Shown: piece by piece, positions 1 to 13,800 of the stretch | How positions within the stretch are numbered: the first letter of the stretch is position 1 | Layout of the letters: each line of letters begins with the position of its first letter | From: Pseudoscleropodium purum | Taxonomy: Eukaryota; Streptophyta; Bryopsida; Hypnales; Brachytheciaceae | Direction: 5' to 3' | DNA: 64,000 nucleotides | Assembly: GCA_963969395.1 (NCBI GenBank) | Contig: OZ017804.1 | Span: 12,586,001 to 12,650,000 of the forward strand | Position numbers and translations under genes: made by a program | Notes under the pieces: generated by a model | Database searches by the model: none | Told to the model about the DNA's origin: nothing | Seen by the model: the letters and a program-made list of their open reading frames with translations, nothing else

Positions 1-2847
1 TAAACTATCAAGTGGTGGTACATTCCAATGGATGATTTCTCAATTGTATCTAAGGATGCCCAGGAGCACAAATGATGCTAGGAGTTTTTGGTGTTCTTCA
101 TTGTATGGGAAAGCAAATATTAACCATGGTCTTTTTGAAGCTTGACATGTAGATGGGTTTTCACTTTACATGCTTGGTGATTTCCACTACCCATTGCTTC
201 TATGGTTGATGATTCTACAAAGAGATATAGGTCAAGTCACTATTGTTGAGTAGTTATTGAGTAGTTGAAAGCTATAGAGAGGGCAACGCATTGCAGAAAA
301 TGCAATTGGGATACTAAAGCAAAGTTTCTATGAATTGCTTTTTAATCTAGTTTGTTAGTCATTTTTCTCTTTGATTTGATCATTTATTGCTATTCTTCTG
401 CAATTGTATAAAAAGGTTGAGTATTTCTTGTAAGAATTTTGATTAGAAAAGCTAGGTCTAAGTTGATATAGTTGATGATGATGCTTTTATGTAAGAGCCT
501 AGAGATGACAAAGTCACGTGTGAAGATAATCCATCTGAGAACTTGGACAATGGTCTAAGAAGAAACTGTTTAGGAATTTATCTAGTGCAACAAAGGAATT
601 TTGCAGTACCAGGGAACATTATAAATTTTTAAATTTTCTTCTTAGTATTTTCTAGTGCAATGTGTTTATTTCTAAAATTTAACCTTGCTATTGCACACTA
701 GTTGCACACTATTGCAAATATAAGAAGAACAAATTTTAGAAACAAACACATTTCTAGTGTGTAATGAACAACTAGTGTTCATTGGTGTACTTAAGTGCTT
801 ACTTTGTGAAGTTGCACTAATTGTTTAAAGAAGGAATAATAGAGTGTTGCATATGCATACAAAAAAAAGTTGGCAATAAGGCAGTATGTGGTGGTGCAAG
901 ATATAATTTCATTTGAAGTTTGTTTTCTTAAAACTCTTAACATTTTAGTCACTTGTCTATACTAAGTGGCTACATTTGCATTCAATGTAATACATCTATA
1001 TTGCATGCATTTGCAAGAGACTAATGAGTGAAGGAAGATGTCTAGTATTGTTAAAAAGAGGAAATAGTTGTACAAAGACTTGTAGTTCTATATGTAGCCA
1101 AGGCATCTATCTCTATAACGTGATCATCATATGCCTTCATATTGTTAAGGGAGATTTCCATATGTGGAAGGGACAAAGTATTCGAAAATATGGACATATT
1201 CAATCCCCTACTAAAGATGGAGGAAAATTGAGCTAATTAGCTCACGACTTCTTTTTGCTTAAGATGGCTAAGTATGCATTGTTGTTGGCAATTTGAGAGC
1301 TCTTATAAAACCTCATATCTTTCTCACGTTGGTAGAGCATTTGCTTGCTAAAGATTTTAAATGGCACTTTGATTTTGTGTCTTTCTATGTCTCGTGAAGT
1401 CTCACATGTGTTCCACATTTAGAAGACCATCACCTCCTTTCTGGCTTTCATGATAATGTTGTGTCTAGATTTATTTTTGTGCCTCACTATCATATTTCCT
1501 AGCCTTGTCTTAATAGTAAAGTTGAATGTTTCAATGCTATTAAGGATGTGCAGTGTCACTCCTAGAAGTAGTTTATTCATTGGATGAGGGATGCTACAAG
1601 GTGTGGCTATTGATTTAGGCAAAATAAACAAATTTTGTTGTTGCTTCAAATGAGATTGTGAACCATTAGATGGTTCTTCAATTTCCACCCCTTCACCTAC
1701 TTACTCTCCTTGTGTTTGATGCATCTTGTGATGGTTGCCCTTGATAATTACCATCACCTTTGTATACAAAATCATAAATGTGCAAGGGATTCATTTAGGG
1801 GTTTGCCAAACCATTTGTTAATGGCTTCATAAAACTCTTTTGGAAAAACTCTTTGGAAGAATTTAGATCACCCTTTCAATCAATTGGATTGAGATCCCAA
1901 TACTTCATCATATTCCACCCAATTATGGAGTAAAAATCAATATATGACGTAGCAATAGATGAAATTCACCTATTCAACAATGCCATGAGTTCCTTAGGTT
2001 TCTAGATCGTGGGAACTCAATTATAGTAGCAGTTTGATGTGGCACAACAACTAACATATCACATAATAATAAAAAACAATTTAATATATTTTTTGAAAAA
2101 ATAATAATTTAATTTACTATTCTTTATTCTAGCTAATAGTGGCTAGTTTACAATATAGTGAATGGGCTTGAAAAGACCCTCTAATGCCCCTCCAAAACAT
2201 CTAATGCTAGGCAAGTTGGCACCCTAGACTTCTTTGTTGTTAGAAATGAATGTTTTAGAATGACAATGAAACAAATGTACATGGTGCAACTTCTAGAATG
2301 TTGACATAAAGACAATGAGGTAAATCCGGGAGCATTTGAGCATTTAGTAGCACCGAATGTGATTAAAAACATGTATGATGTACTTATTTGCAAATTCATA
2401 TTATTATAATGTAAGTGCACATCAAGATTTATACAACTATAAACATTAGAAAGCACTACAATAGGAATCACCACTCTAGATGAGATAGTAGCATTGGCAT
2501 TGTTTGTTCAACTAGTAGAACCTTAGAACTTGTATTAACAAATATTACAATTTTTTATTTTTCAATCTAGCTAAACCTTTTATTCAAAGTTATATAAAAC
2601 TTGCCACTTTCCTTGTAGTGCTCTACAAACTAGATGACTTTTATAAAGACCACTTTTATCCTCTAATAGCAAGGACTCCATATAGGACCAACTTTTGCTA
2701 TAAAGCAATTTTGAAAGTGATGGTGCAAATTGTTTGAAAGAATTTTTACTAAAACTGACTTCAAGACTCCTAGATAATAGTAGGTCCAAACCTACTTTAA
2801 GATGTGTTTTTATACTATATTATGAGCTATAAAATTGTATCATACAT
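1..2847. other. AT-rich intergenic DNA, no supported gene
   Basis: I see no coding structure here. The open frames are short, lack splice-site support and resemble no family I know. The stretch holds a small foldback (660-752) and is otherwise low-complexity AT-rich DNA. It may be decayed mobile-element sequence, but nothing is diagnostic. Confidence 0.5.
660..752. repeat. short foldback (inverted repeat), MITE-like
   Basis: Arms at about 660-680 (atgtgtttatttctaaaatt) and 731-752 are near-perfect reverse complements of about 21 bases around a 50-base centre. CTAGTG-type sequence lies just outside both arms. No target-site duplication was established, so this is a repeat of unknown class. 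Confidence 0.5.
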
Positions 2848-2851
2848 TTAA

Positions 2852-3772
2852 CCCTTAAAGTTCCTTGACTATGTTTTCACCAAAAATGCTCCAAAACTGC
2901 CATTTTTAGGACAAGTATCAAATTTCTCTTAAAAACATTTTTGGACACATCCAGCCATTGGGTCTTGTATTATGATAATTTGAAAAGATGTGGAAAAAAT
3001 TTCAGAAATTTCCACTGTGTAGATTGCAAGATATCAGTGTTTCAATTAACAAAAAGCGTTTTCTTGGCCTTGCAAAAAACTGAGCAGCTGCACTTGACAA
3101 GGTCACATTTGTATGAAAAAATATTCAAAATGGTTGCAACTCTTTGGATTCATTCTTCAAGGCAAGTTGGCTACATGCTTGAAAATTTTCAAATCATTTG
3201 GAATTGTAAAACATATAGGAAAAAAATAGTAAGTAGAAAGAAGTAGAGAATGAATCAAAATACTAAATTGTTAATAATTTAGTTATAGAATTGAAAAATC
3301 CCAATCCCAATGGTTGTAATGTTGTAATAAAAAATCTTCACCCAATATTTTTATTTTTTTTCAAAAATATTGAAAATTGAGTTCAATAAAGAACTTCAAA
3401 ATTTTATTTTGGAGTAGAGAATCTATAATTGCCCACAAACTAAAATACCTCATAACTTTTGATTTATTAATCAGAATGGAACAATTTAAAGCTTTCTACA
3501 TATATATAACTCTAAAAATTAATTACAAATTTTTATTTTTGAAAAAAGTGATTTTTTCAGATCTGCCCAAAGTGCCCAACTTGAAAAACAAACTACATAT
3601 TAGGCCATAACTTTTGACTCATATTTCCAAATGTCCTGAAATTTAGTGTGTATGAATGATATTCCTTGCCCACACCTATTAAAATTTTGGCCAAACATAT
3701 GGAAATCTCCGCTCACATGTACCTGCCCCAAAAAGTTATGTTGCCAAAAAATGCACCTTGGTCCTTTAGGGG
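2852..3772. mobile_element. 921-bp non-autonomous element with TTAA target duplication
   Basis: The element starts TTAA|CCCTTAAAGTTCC and ends GGTCCTTTAGGGG|TTAA. The two ends are inverted repeats (CCCTTAAAG against CCCCTAAAG) and each is bounded by TTAA (2848-2851 and 3773-3776). TTAA duplication with CCC-starting termini is typical of the piggyBac superfamily. There is no transposase: the interior is AT-rich, with only short frames. A diverged relative sharing several blocks (for example tgtaatgttgtaataaa and ttgccaaaaaatgc) and the same right end lies at about 34190-34751 inside the CACTA element. Confidence 0.6.
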
Positions 3773-3776
3773 TTAA

Positions 3777-4854
3777 TAGAAAATTAAATTATAAAGATTT
3801 AGTAACGCATTGACATGTAGATATTAGTAGGACATTGTAAAATTTTTTTTCTATACTTTTCCTTCCTAGGGTACCTTCTCCTTAAAGGTTTATATACTAA
3901 ATATATTTTTCAATTTTATTTTTCTAATTTTATAGTACTACTGAAAAAATCATGAGTACTATAGACAATGCTACAAAAATGGCTGGTGTTTCTTGCATTC
4001 ATCCCATATTGCCAAAAACCATTCAACATTTCCACTAAAAATAAAGTGTTTTGGAACTTTATTATATAATCTGACCCTGATATATGGTAGTAGAGAAATA
4101 TAAGAATTCTAATAAGACTAATTCTTACTGCATCCCAAGTCCCAAATCCTAAGTCCCACTGAATCCTCAATGTTTGTAGGACCGAAGCTAATTGCCGAAA
4201 CTAGTGGTCCGAAGCTGGAGTCCGAAGCTGGGATCCGAACCTAGAATTCCAAGCCGCGACACGAACGTAGATCTCAATGCGTACACAGATATACCGCATA
4301 CCGTATCCATCACAATCTACTATACAGTTGAACTTTCGTAGTTTTCGAACTTCGAACTAGAGACTGGGCAAGTCCCGGACTACCTTTCGCTATTTCTATT
4401 CGGCCACTTACTCGGGGGTTTGTGGCCGTTTGTATCTCTCTCTAATCGCCTCTTTGGGATTGGATTCGGGGCATTTCAGTTGTAGTGGATTCTGGTCACG
4501 AAGAGCTTCTTCTCAGGTACCTGACGATGACCTCCTCGTTCAATTTGAGCAAGATCCGAGGATGCAGTGGCTGAAATTGGATGTTTAGGGCTTCGTCGGG
4601 TTTGGTGTAGGGTTTTTGGTGCTTCCTGGTGGAGGACTTCCGTTCAGGGCTCACTTCTTCGTTTTTTTAGGGTTTCTCGACGTTGCGTAGTCACATTCTG
4701 ATTGAGATTATTTTTTTTCCCGAAAATGCGGTGATTAACTTGGTACGATATTTTGGCGTACAATGATTTTTTGAGACTCGTTTCTTTGCTAAATTGGTTG
4801 TGATACAGCTGTGTGTGTTCAGGGGAGAAGCTGCATGGTGCGGCGGCGGTCGCG
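3777..4854 (+). promoter_or_regulatory. upstream region and 5' leader of the NUA gene
   Basis: AT-rich DNA gives way near 4180 to more balanced sequence with short direct repeats of a tccgaagct motif (about 4185-4230). The leader before the start codon is several hundred bases. A plausible 5'-UTR intron runs from gtacctgacg near 4517 to an acceptor tacag near 4808; the donor is uncertain. No clear TATA box was identified. Confidence 0.4.
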
Positions 4855-7800
4855 ATGCCTCTTTTTATGACCGATTCCGAGTTTGAGGAAGAGCACGTTA
4901 ATGTGGACGGAATTGTTTCCAAGGCCGATGCGTTTATTAGAGGGCTGCAAGAGCAGGTAGAGACGCATAAAGCCCGCGCCGATGCGACGGCAATCAATGC
5001 GGAGCAGACTTGTGCTCTTATTGAGCAGAAGTTTCTCATCCTCTCGGGGCAATTCTCGCAGCTCGAGAATGAGAAGGAACAGAGCTTTGCGACTCTGGAG
5101 CGTCGCTCCACCGAGCTCGCGCAAGCACAAGGGCAAATGCACAAGCTGGAAATTGAAGCTGTATGTTTTTTCCGTCATTTTACTCTTAGGGTGACTTATT
5201 CCTGTCGGACTCATTCCTGGAGCTGAAACCTGATATTTTGATGAGACCCGTCGTATGGCGTTGCAAGCGAGTGTGGGTTTGATGGCGTGCCCTAAATTTG
5301 TGTTGCCCTAAATTCAACGACTAAATCTTACGGTTCTTTGCTTAATCTATAGTAATCGCGCTTGAATTGATGAATACCGGTAGAGAAGGAGAGGAATACA
5401 GATTGCGCTGTCTTTAAACTATTGCGCACAGTGAAGTGACCTCCATGAAGGATTAAACGGGAGGGATTTAGTGCTCAGGTGATCTCTGACTGCAATATCA
5501 GCAAATGCACTCTTCTCTTTTAGTCGACATATGCGAGAAAGGTGGAAAGATATGCGCTCATGGCAGTGGTCCAATCTTAATTATGTATACGGATGCCAGC
5601 CGTAGCATTGAAAGCCTCCCTTTTCTTGTGCTTTCTCAGGATGTGTGTATATTTGATTATTCCTTTATTCCTCGATCGTCCTCTTTGTTCCTTACAGAAC
5701 TACGTGGTTGCTACACTGGAACTTGTAGCATTGCTGAGAGATCTGACGGGTTTGTTATTTATCTATATATCAACGCTAGTTCGTGTGTTATCTGTCTTTA
5801 TTTACCAGGGTAACTGTAATTGTTTTTATTGACATACCACGCATCGTATTTTAGTATTGTGAATATCTATCGTGGGCAATTAGCATCCTCCTTCATTCTG
5901 TGTCTGAAATTTATTAGTTCGAGCTTATGTGATGGGCTTCCGCGAAATATCTTTCTCTATTATATATTTCTCAGTATATGAATTGGAGTATTATTTGATC
6001 ATTGGTTGTTTTCATAGGATGGCTTTTTTCACTTGTCTGAACGGTCAATGCTGATCTCGTGTACTTTTGCTTTCTGAACGATTGAGTCGAGCATAACGTA
6101 TTGGTGTGCATTGGCTGATGACTACCTGAATTGCTTGCATGCGAAGTTTACTGTTTTGCGTTCTTTTGAACGCAGATAAAGCATCATAGTGCCACCGAAC
6201 GCCTGTCTACAGAAGTCGGAGAGCTTTCGAAAGCAAAGCGGGAATTACTAGAAGTGATCGAGCAGAAAAATTTAGAACTGGATGAGAAAAACGCTTCTAT
6301 CAAGTCCTATCTCAACAAAGTGGTACATTCTATTAGCCTTATTCTCGTAGGAATTTTATTGATGAATTTTTTCTGGAGATACATGTTACCTACGTTGCTC
6401 ACAGAGCATCATGTGTCAATGAAATGGTTTGGTGGGGACCTAATTTGTTCTCTGAGGCGGCATATTCCTGCCATGTCTTTGTTGCTCGTCTAGGGGACCA
6501 ATTAGTAGAGGCTTAAAGTCGAGATTCTTTATCGTAGTAACCAATTATTCGGCAAGTGAAAACTAGGATATTTTTATTTCGCGAACCGTAAATAGACATG
6601 AAATTTCCGTGGGCAGGTTGAGTTGACAGATGAACGTAGCTTTCTTGAAGGCAAGGTTCATGAGCATCAAGCGGAAGTTGTCCGCTCCAAGGCGTCTTTG
6701 ACTCGAATTTCACAGGTATCTCCTTGTTCACTTTCTGAAGGACGTTTACTGTTATCGTTTGATTATGTTTTTGGTTGCGAGGATAATTGTCCTCTCCTAA
6801 TAAGTGTCCAGTTTGATCTTCATTTGTTCTCGCATAAGAACTTGTTGCCTTGCTGAAGCTATTGCTTTGTCTTTCATAATGTGTTCGTGCTGTCTCCTAG
6901 TTGGGTTAAAATAGGTTGAACTGCCTTGATTCTAAGCCTTGGTTTGGAGTTCTAAGGGATTTGTTTGTCCATTTTTTAAGTACTCGTTTCGGTGCTGGTA
7001 GCCAAGTCTATAGGTTTTAAACCTTTTTTCCTGAGCTGGTCTATAAATGACGTCCTGCCTTGCATGCTTTCCTTTTTAGGAAAAGGAGTTAGTGGAGCAA
7101 CACAATGCTTGGTTGAATGAGGAGCTGACAGCGAAAGTGAGCGCCCTGTTCGAGGAGAGACGTGAAAGTGCTGAGGTGGAGTCGGATCTGAAGTCCAAAC
7201 TAGCCGAGGTACTCATCTGATGTTACAGCTCACGTTTCGCGTACACCTTTCTATAAATATTATTTGGTTTGGGTGGTGCTGATTTTGTTGGCTTCCATTT
7301 TCATTGATTGTACACTTGAGAAGGTCATGCTTTCAACGGATTCAGACGTGAGATGGTCCGAACTATTTAGGTCGGTATTCCTTAGTAAGATGCCAAGAAA
7401 TTGCTTGAATTGCTTGAACTACTTCCCTCGTAGTAACGTCTGCTTATGGGGTCATTGTTGGTGTTCACTTACGTCATGGCTGTGCAGGCTGAAAGAACTG
7501 CAAAGGAAGCTACTGAAGGATTGCAGCGATCAAAGGATCACAATCTTGAATTGGAATCTAAATTGAGTCAAGTCCGGGAGGTTTGTTATCCACTTCGAGG
7601 ACCTCTTCCTTCTTTTAGATTTCTCTTCAACTGCCTCTTGGACTCTAAAAATCTGGGGTTCTTAGGTGTCCTTTTTTTATCAAGTGTTTTGGTCTGTGGT
7701 GCTTATCGTTTAAGCGCCTGTTTCTGTTGGTCCTGTTTTGAGCTGGATCAAGTGTTTTGAGATGCATGTTGATATTGTAATCTCAAATTGTATTTGAGGG

Positions 7801-10800
7801 CGTTCTTTTGGGATAGTGATGATTGATTTTTTTCTTCTTACAACTTTGTATTGTTTTTGTTATAGGAATTGAAGTTTTTGAAGGAGGATTCTGCTATAAA
7901 GGATGAGCAGTTTGCTGCAGAAGTTGCTACGGTAATTTTGCGTGCCAATTATTTTTAGTTTTGGTGCATACTTTTGTAGTAACTCCATAAATCTGACACA
8001 GTTTGACAACTAAATTTCATTTTCTACATCCATGGTTGGTTTCTTGTTTTTCCACATTGTATCTTGGTGATGAAATCTTATTTGGGATGGGCAGGCTGGT
8101 AAGCTCGTGGAGCTGTACAAACAGAGCTCAGATGATTGGTCCAAGAAGTCTCATGAACTTGAGGGTGTAATCAAAGCACTTGAGGTAAATTTATACTCCC
8201 AATTTTCTTTGGAATAGTTGAATTTGGATAGTCTTCAGTTGCTTGAATTGGGATTTTCTGGCAGCACTGCTAAGCGTGCACTTTGGGACATGGCTGGTCA
8301 GACTCACCTAAACCAGGTAGAAGCAGACTGCAAGGAGAAGCTTGAGAAAGAACAAAAAGCCCGGGAGGAAGCAACTAAAGTAAGGCAGTCTTTCATAGTC
8401 TAGATATTGGTTTTCTACTGTACCGCCCAAGTCTATTGGATGATGTAGACATGCCGTGATGCCTACGTGGTTTTGTCAATCACAGGAAGCTGCTGGGGCA
8501 AAAGAGAAATTGGAGAAGATGCTTGTGGAGGTCAATAGTGAAGTTGTCAAAGCTATAGACAGTAGGGACTTCCTTGCTTCTGCGGACAAGGCGTACACGG
8601 GATCCATGTATGATGCTTAGCTACTCTCCACTCTATGAATTAGTTGTTGTAAGTCGGTTGCCATCTTTGTCAACTATTGCCTTCGACAGAATTTTTCATT
8701 AAAGGTTCTTATTAGCGGTTAGATGCAGTGGCAATCTTCCGTGCTGACATTGAATTTTTGTAATTAAAGACAAGAATTGCATGTTTCCTTCGCAATTTTC
8801 TTCTGGCATTTCGTTCTTTTTTGGTAAACTTCAGGGTTGTTCCGTTAAGTTCTGTTCAAATCATGGTTGCTTATGTCATGGTTGTCAGAGAGGGACAGTT
8901 GGCACTAGAGTTTCCAGGAGATGGCGCCCTAATACCAGTTGTAGCATCGGAGGTGTCAGGGACGGCTCTTGCTGCGGCTCTCCTGCGTGATGGTTGGAGT
9001 GTAAGACATTCTCGACTAAGAAGTAGTCATTATATTGGCTATGTTGTGAGCCCTTGCGTGAGAGAAGTTTATTGTGATTGAGCTTTAATAATCTGTAGGT
9101 GTTTTAAAGAAAGTTTGAAAGGATTTTTTCTTTAATTTCCCTGACCGTAAGGATGTAATTGACAGTTGGCAAAGATGTATAGCAAGTACCAGGAAGCTGT
9201 GGACGCGTGGCGGCATGAGAGGCAAGAACGGCAACATTCTCAAGCACTACTCGAGCGGGTTAGCACTCTCTTATTGGAAAGACTTTGCATTTATCTTTTC
9301 TCTCGTGACTTTCTGGAATTATGTTTCAGCTTTGTGCAGAGAAATTCTTGATGGTCATTTTTGTCCGCATTGTGACAGTTGCGACATAGATAATTAGTTC
9401 TGATGAGATACGGTTTTTGAAAATTGCAGGTCCTCCGTGAAATAGAGCTGAGGGCAGAGGTCATTATGGATGAACGAGGTACATTTCTTCTTTTATGTGA
9501 TTCCTGAAGAGAAGTTTGCTTCGAATTTTTGTTATGAAGTTCATCCGAAACATATTGCTGGTTGAGATTTTAAGAACTTGACAGAAGAGCATTTGATATT
9601 ACAGCTGCACATAGTCAGATGGTCGAGGCTTACCACAGGATAGAGGAGAAGCTTCATCAGTACCTTGAAGATCAAAATGCACTCGAAAATGCCTGCAAGG
9701 AAATGAAGGTGATTTTTCACTGTTTCTTCTGTCAACTATTCAATTTTAGGGATCGCCTACTAGGTTTCCACTGATCCCTTTTGTCATCTTAACGTACAGG
9801 CTCAGTTGCGAAAGAGGGAGAGGGAGCTGAATGTGGAGAGGAAAGAGAAAGAAGACCTACAAACTCAGGTGAGATAGGTGTGGTGTAGCTCAGGGTTTTA
9901 CTATTGAAAGATATCCAGTTATAAGGAATGTTTTCGAAGACCAAAGAATGTGTATTTGTGGATGGTTGAGGATCTGTCGCCATTTCTGTTTATTCCAATC
10001 TACTTGAGTATGGCAGTATATCTGTAGATTTGTGACGAGCATCATGTATATTGTTGGAAGCTTGCAACCAACAGTGAGTGTGTTGTTGCGAGACAAATTC
10101 GATATCCACAATTTGAACCTTAATTTTCTGGCAATTCATTTTTGAAGAATATTTGAGGATCACACATTGCTGCTGGTTGCAGGTTGCAGTGCTACTTAAG
10201 GAGTGTTCTGATGTGCAACAGCGTTTTGGAATTGGTGAACAAAATGGAGGCGCTATCGTGGAATATGAGGCTTCTAAAACAGATACCACTGCTTCCGACG
10301 CAGTCATTTCTGAAAGACTTGTGAGATTTTCTTGGAAGTCTTTATATTTTGAAAGCTGTTCTTCGTGCTTCTTGTTGACTGTACTGGTCCTCAATTTCTT
10401 CCTTGCTAATTGACAGCTTGGTGTGCATCTTCTGCACATCATGTTCTCGAATTATTGATAGATTATTGATAGATCAAAATATTCATTATCGGCATTTGGA
10501 GAGTACTGGAACCATCTTGATTCCTAGTAGAAAACCTTCGTGGATTTTTTAATTTTGAGTGTTAGAAATCATTTAACTGTTATGTATCTCGCTCATACCG
10601 GCCAGTTATATCGCTTGTGTTCATTTTTATTTAAGTGTTGTTTGATTCAAGCTCCAGCTTTTTCCTGAGTTTTTGGTATTTATTTATTTATTTTCTATGT
10701 TGTATCTGCTCATTAGGTGCCATCTCTTTGTTTCTTACAGCTCTCGTTTAAAGATATTCGAGGTATGGTGGAGCACAATTCACAACTACGGAAAGTCGTT

Positions 10801-13800
10801 CGAACTTTAGGGCAGCAGAATGAACTGAGAGAGAATGAGTTGAAGGTAGGCACTTTTTTTCTTATCTCACTTCACGAATGAGGGGTTTCAGTTCCATTTA
10901 TTGAACATGTTTCTAAAAGATTTTTTGGGTTCATCTGATAACCATGCCAACTTGGCAAGTCTGGACTTGGGCCGCACTCTCACTCTATTTATTTCTACTG
11001 CTGCAGGAAGAATTTGAGTTAGAGCTAAAGAGACGCCTTGATGAGATAGGTCGTAAGGTTGCCGACACTGTGAAAAGAAGTGAAGAGCAGTCGGATATTA
11101 TAGAGAGACTTCAAGGAAATGTAAGTTGTAATGGTCATATAGTCTTACTGTTCCAAAGTTCCTAGAATTGTGCGTTGGATTGAGCATGCAGTGAATCCAT
11201 ATTAAAGTGATTTGTAATAGCATTTAATGTTTGTTATGCTTTTTGTGGCCTAGTTGCATTTAGGTGATTTTAGTGGGCTTGTTGCAATAAGATTATGTAT
11301 TTTTGTTGCGTGATCTGTGCATTTTAATTCCTGTTTCATCTTCACAAACAGTGAGTCCTACTAGCTTATTTTTCTCGCCGTGGATCGTATTTTAACCTGA
11401 GGGGCTCATAACAGTACTGTCTCTTTGGTGTGTCGAATCGCCAGGTCGGCATGTACAGAAGACTCTATGAAGAAGGGATGCATACTCATCGTTTGTCCCA
11501 ACAGAATGCTGGAGTTCCTGCCTTGGCTGCAGGTGGAGGCTTCACTGATATGTGTCTGATTACAAAATATATTGCATTTTCAGTTGAATGTATCCGATGT
11601 CTCCAACCTATGTGAATATGCTTACTAGAATGATGTGTTTTCTGGTTGTTCGTGTTTGTTAGTGTACACGCAAATCTATAATACCTGCTTGATTCTCTCT
11701 TTAGTGCCTTTGAGACGGTGATTGTCATATGGTATAATTGACGAGCTTGGGTAATTTTATTAGTGCATCACCGGTGAGGCAGGAATGAAGGTTTCTCAAT
11801 ACTTGTGAAAATTGTGTTGCTTGAGCCGCTCTGAAGCTGTTGGTTTGTGGGAATATTTAATAGCGTGGGCATGTGGACTGAACGCAACGAAGGTTTAGTA
11901 ATTAATAGATCATTGGTCAATGATTGAATTGCAGGAAACAACAGTCAGGATCTTCGCAAGCTTCTTGACAGCTCCCAAGTATGTTTTTTCTTGCACACTT
12001 CTTACAGTAGAGAATTTCTCTCTTACTGTGGGGTCTTGTTGGAGGAAAACCAAGGAAGAGATAATGCTTACCTGTTTAATCGTGTTTTTTTTCGCGTTTG
12101 AATAGGAAGAGATCGGTAAAATGCGTGAAGAAGCTTCATCTCGAATCAAGCAGTTGGAGGAGGAGCTTAGCAAAGCCAGGTTGGTTGCATGATTGATCAC
12201 TTGTGTTTCTTAGATGTCAGTTTTTTTCTTTTAAGATATAGACTGTCTGAACATTGACTAAGCTTTTTAATTTAGCGTCAAGGAACTTTACCTGTTTCCG
12301 CGGGGCAATTTTTTCTGCTATGCTCTGCTCACTTGTTTGATTCCGATCTGGCGTGGGTACTGAATTGGTTAACAGGCAGGAAATGACGAATATGCGTGTT
12401 GAGGGAGCACGAGCTGATGCCGAGGCCTCCTCTGCAAGGGACCATCTATCGTCGCTGATGCGAGAGACTGAAAATCAGGTCTCCTTTCCAGTTTATAATT
12501 TTAGAACCATTGGTTTTAGCGCCTCAAGGCTAGCGTCATTTTTCAAACAGAACTTAGTCCATCTTTTGTGGATTTTTGGAAGCCAAATGCCTGTGTTGCT
12601 GTATACACGTGATGCATTGCGCGTTTAGTACTTTTAATCGCATCCGTATATCGCGTTATTTATTAAAATTTTTTATGTTAATTAATAGAATTTCTACTCC
12701 CATGAAAGTTACCTGTTTAAGAGAAAATTGTGTTTTACGCTGTGTTCACATGGGTTCAGAGAAAAGAGATGGAGACAGTGCTTGCAAGGAACATGGAGTT
12801 CTCGCAGACAATTACTGATTATCAGCGCCGACTTCGTGAGAGTTCCCAAAAGTTGCAGGCAGCAGAAGAAGTTGCTCGCCGTCGTGTGATTGAGGTTTGC
12901 AGATTTCTTTATTTTCATACATCAGGCCATCTATGTATTCACAATGATAGTCACACATACATATCATTCAACGCTTCGTTACTGTGTGGTCAGGTACTAG
13001 TGGGTGTACTTTTGCTGCTGCTTCGATATGGTGTCCACGACTAACAAGATATGTTTCATGACTTGATTGTGCAGACTTCAGTTACAGAAAGAGAGAAAGA
13101 ATTACTGGCAGCTGCCGAGAGAAGAGCTTCTGAAGAAGTAGCGACATTGTCTGAGCGTGTGCATCGTTTACAGGTATTATTCTCCTTTAAAGTGCACTGT
13201 AAATTATCATTTCCCTATTTCTATTCTTTAATTCGGTGAAGATGCTTTCAATATCTGATTCTTATATGTCATAGTGCACTTACCATTTTATCCTGAATTG
13301 ATGTGCAGGCTGCGCTTGATACGATACACACTGTGGAAGAGGCTCGTGAGGTAATATAATCCTGTCAATCCATTTCTATACAGTGAATATATATCTTATT
13401 TACTCCAATCTGCTGAAAATTTTATATTATTGCAATGCTTTTGAACAAGTAAAAGAAATGTCCTGAATCGACTGTTCTAATTTGCAGAGTGTGAGAGCTG
13501 TTGAGAAGAAAAGGATGGAAAACGAGCTGAATAACCTTCAGGTACGTTTGAGATAAAATTGTCGTGATGTGCAACACTAACATATGTCTACTTTAGCATT
13601 TGTCTTATCACTAGGTTGGGAGTGATTCTTTTTGTATAATTGAATGTTCGGTGTTCCATTCTTTTAACTGTAATTGTTCTTGGAACTGTGAGACCCACAT
13701 CATTGTTGACAGTGTTTTTCATGTTTGTTAATGCGCTTTCTGTATTCCTTGATGCCGTTCTTAACGGTGCCTGAATAAGACTGACTTTTTGTAGCAAGAT

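Noticed and set aside
1419..1688. Minus-strand 89-residue open frame
   Set aside because: No splice, promoter or family support; composition is that of AT-rich noncoding DNA.
4644..5214. Minus-strand open frames opposite the first NUA exon
   Set aside because: They are shadows of the conserved NUA exon; the plus-strand product matches the plant family N-terminus and the minus frames have no family resemblance.
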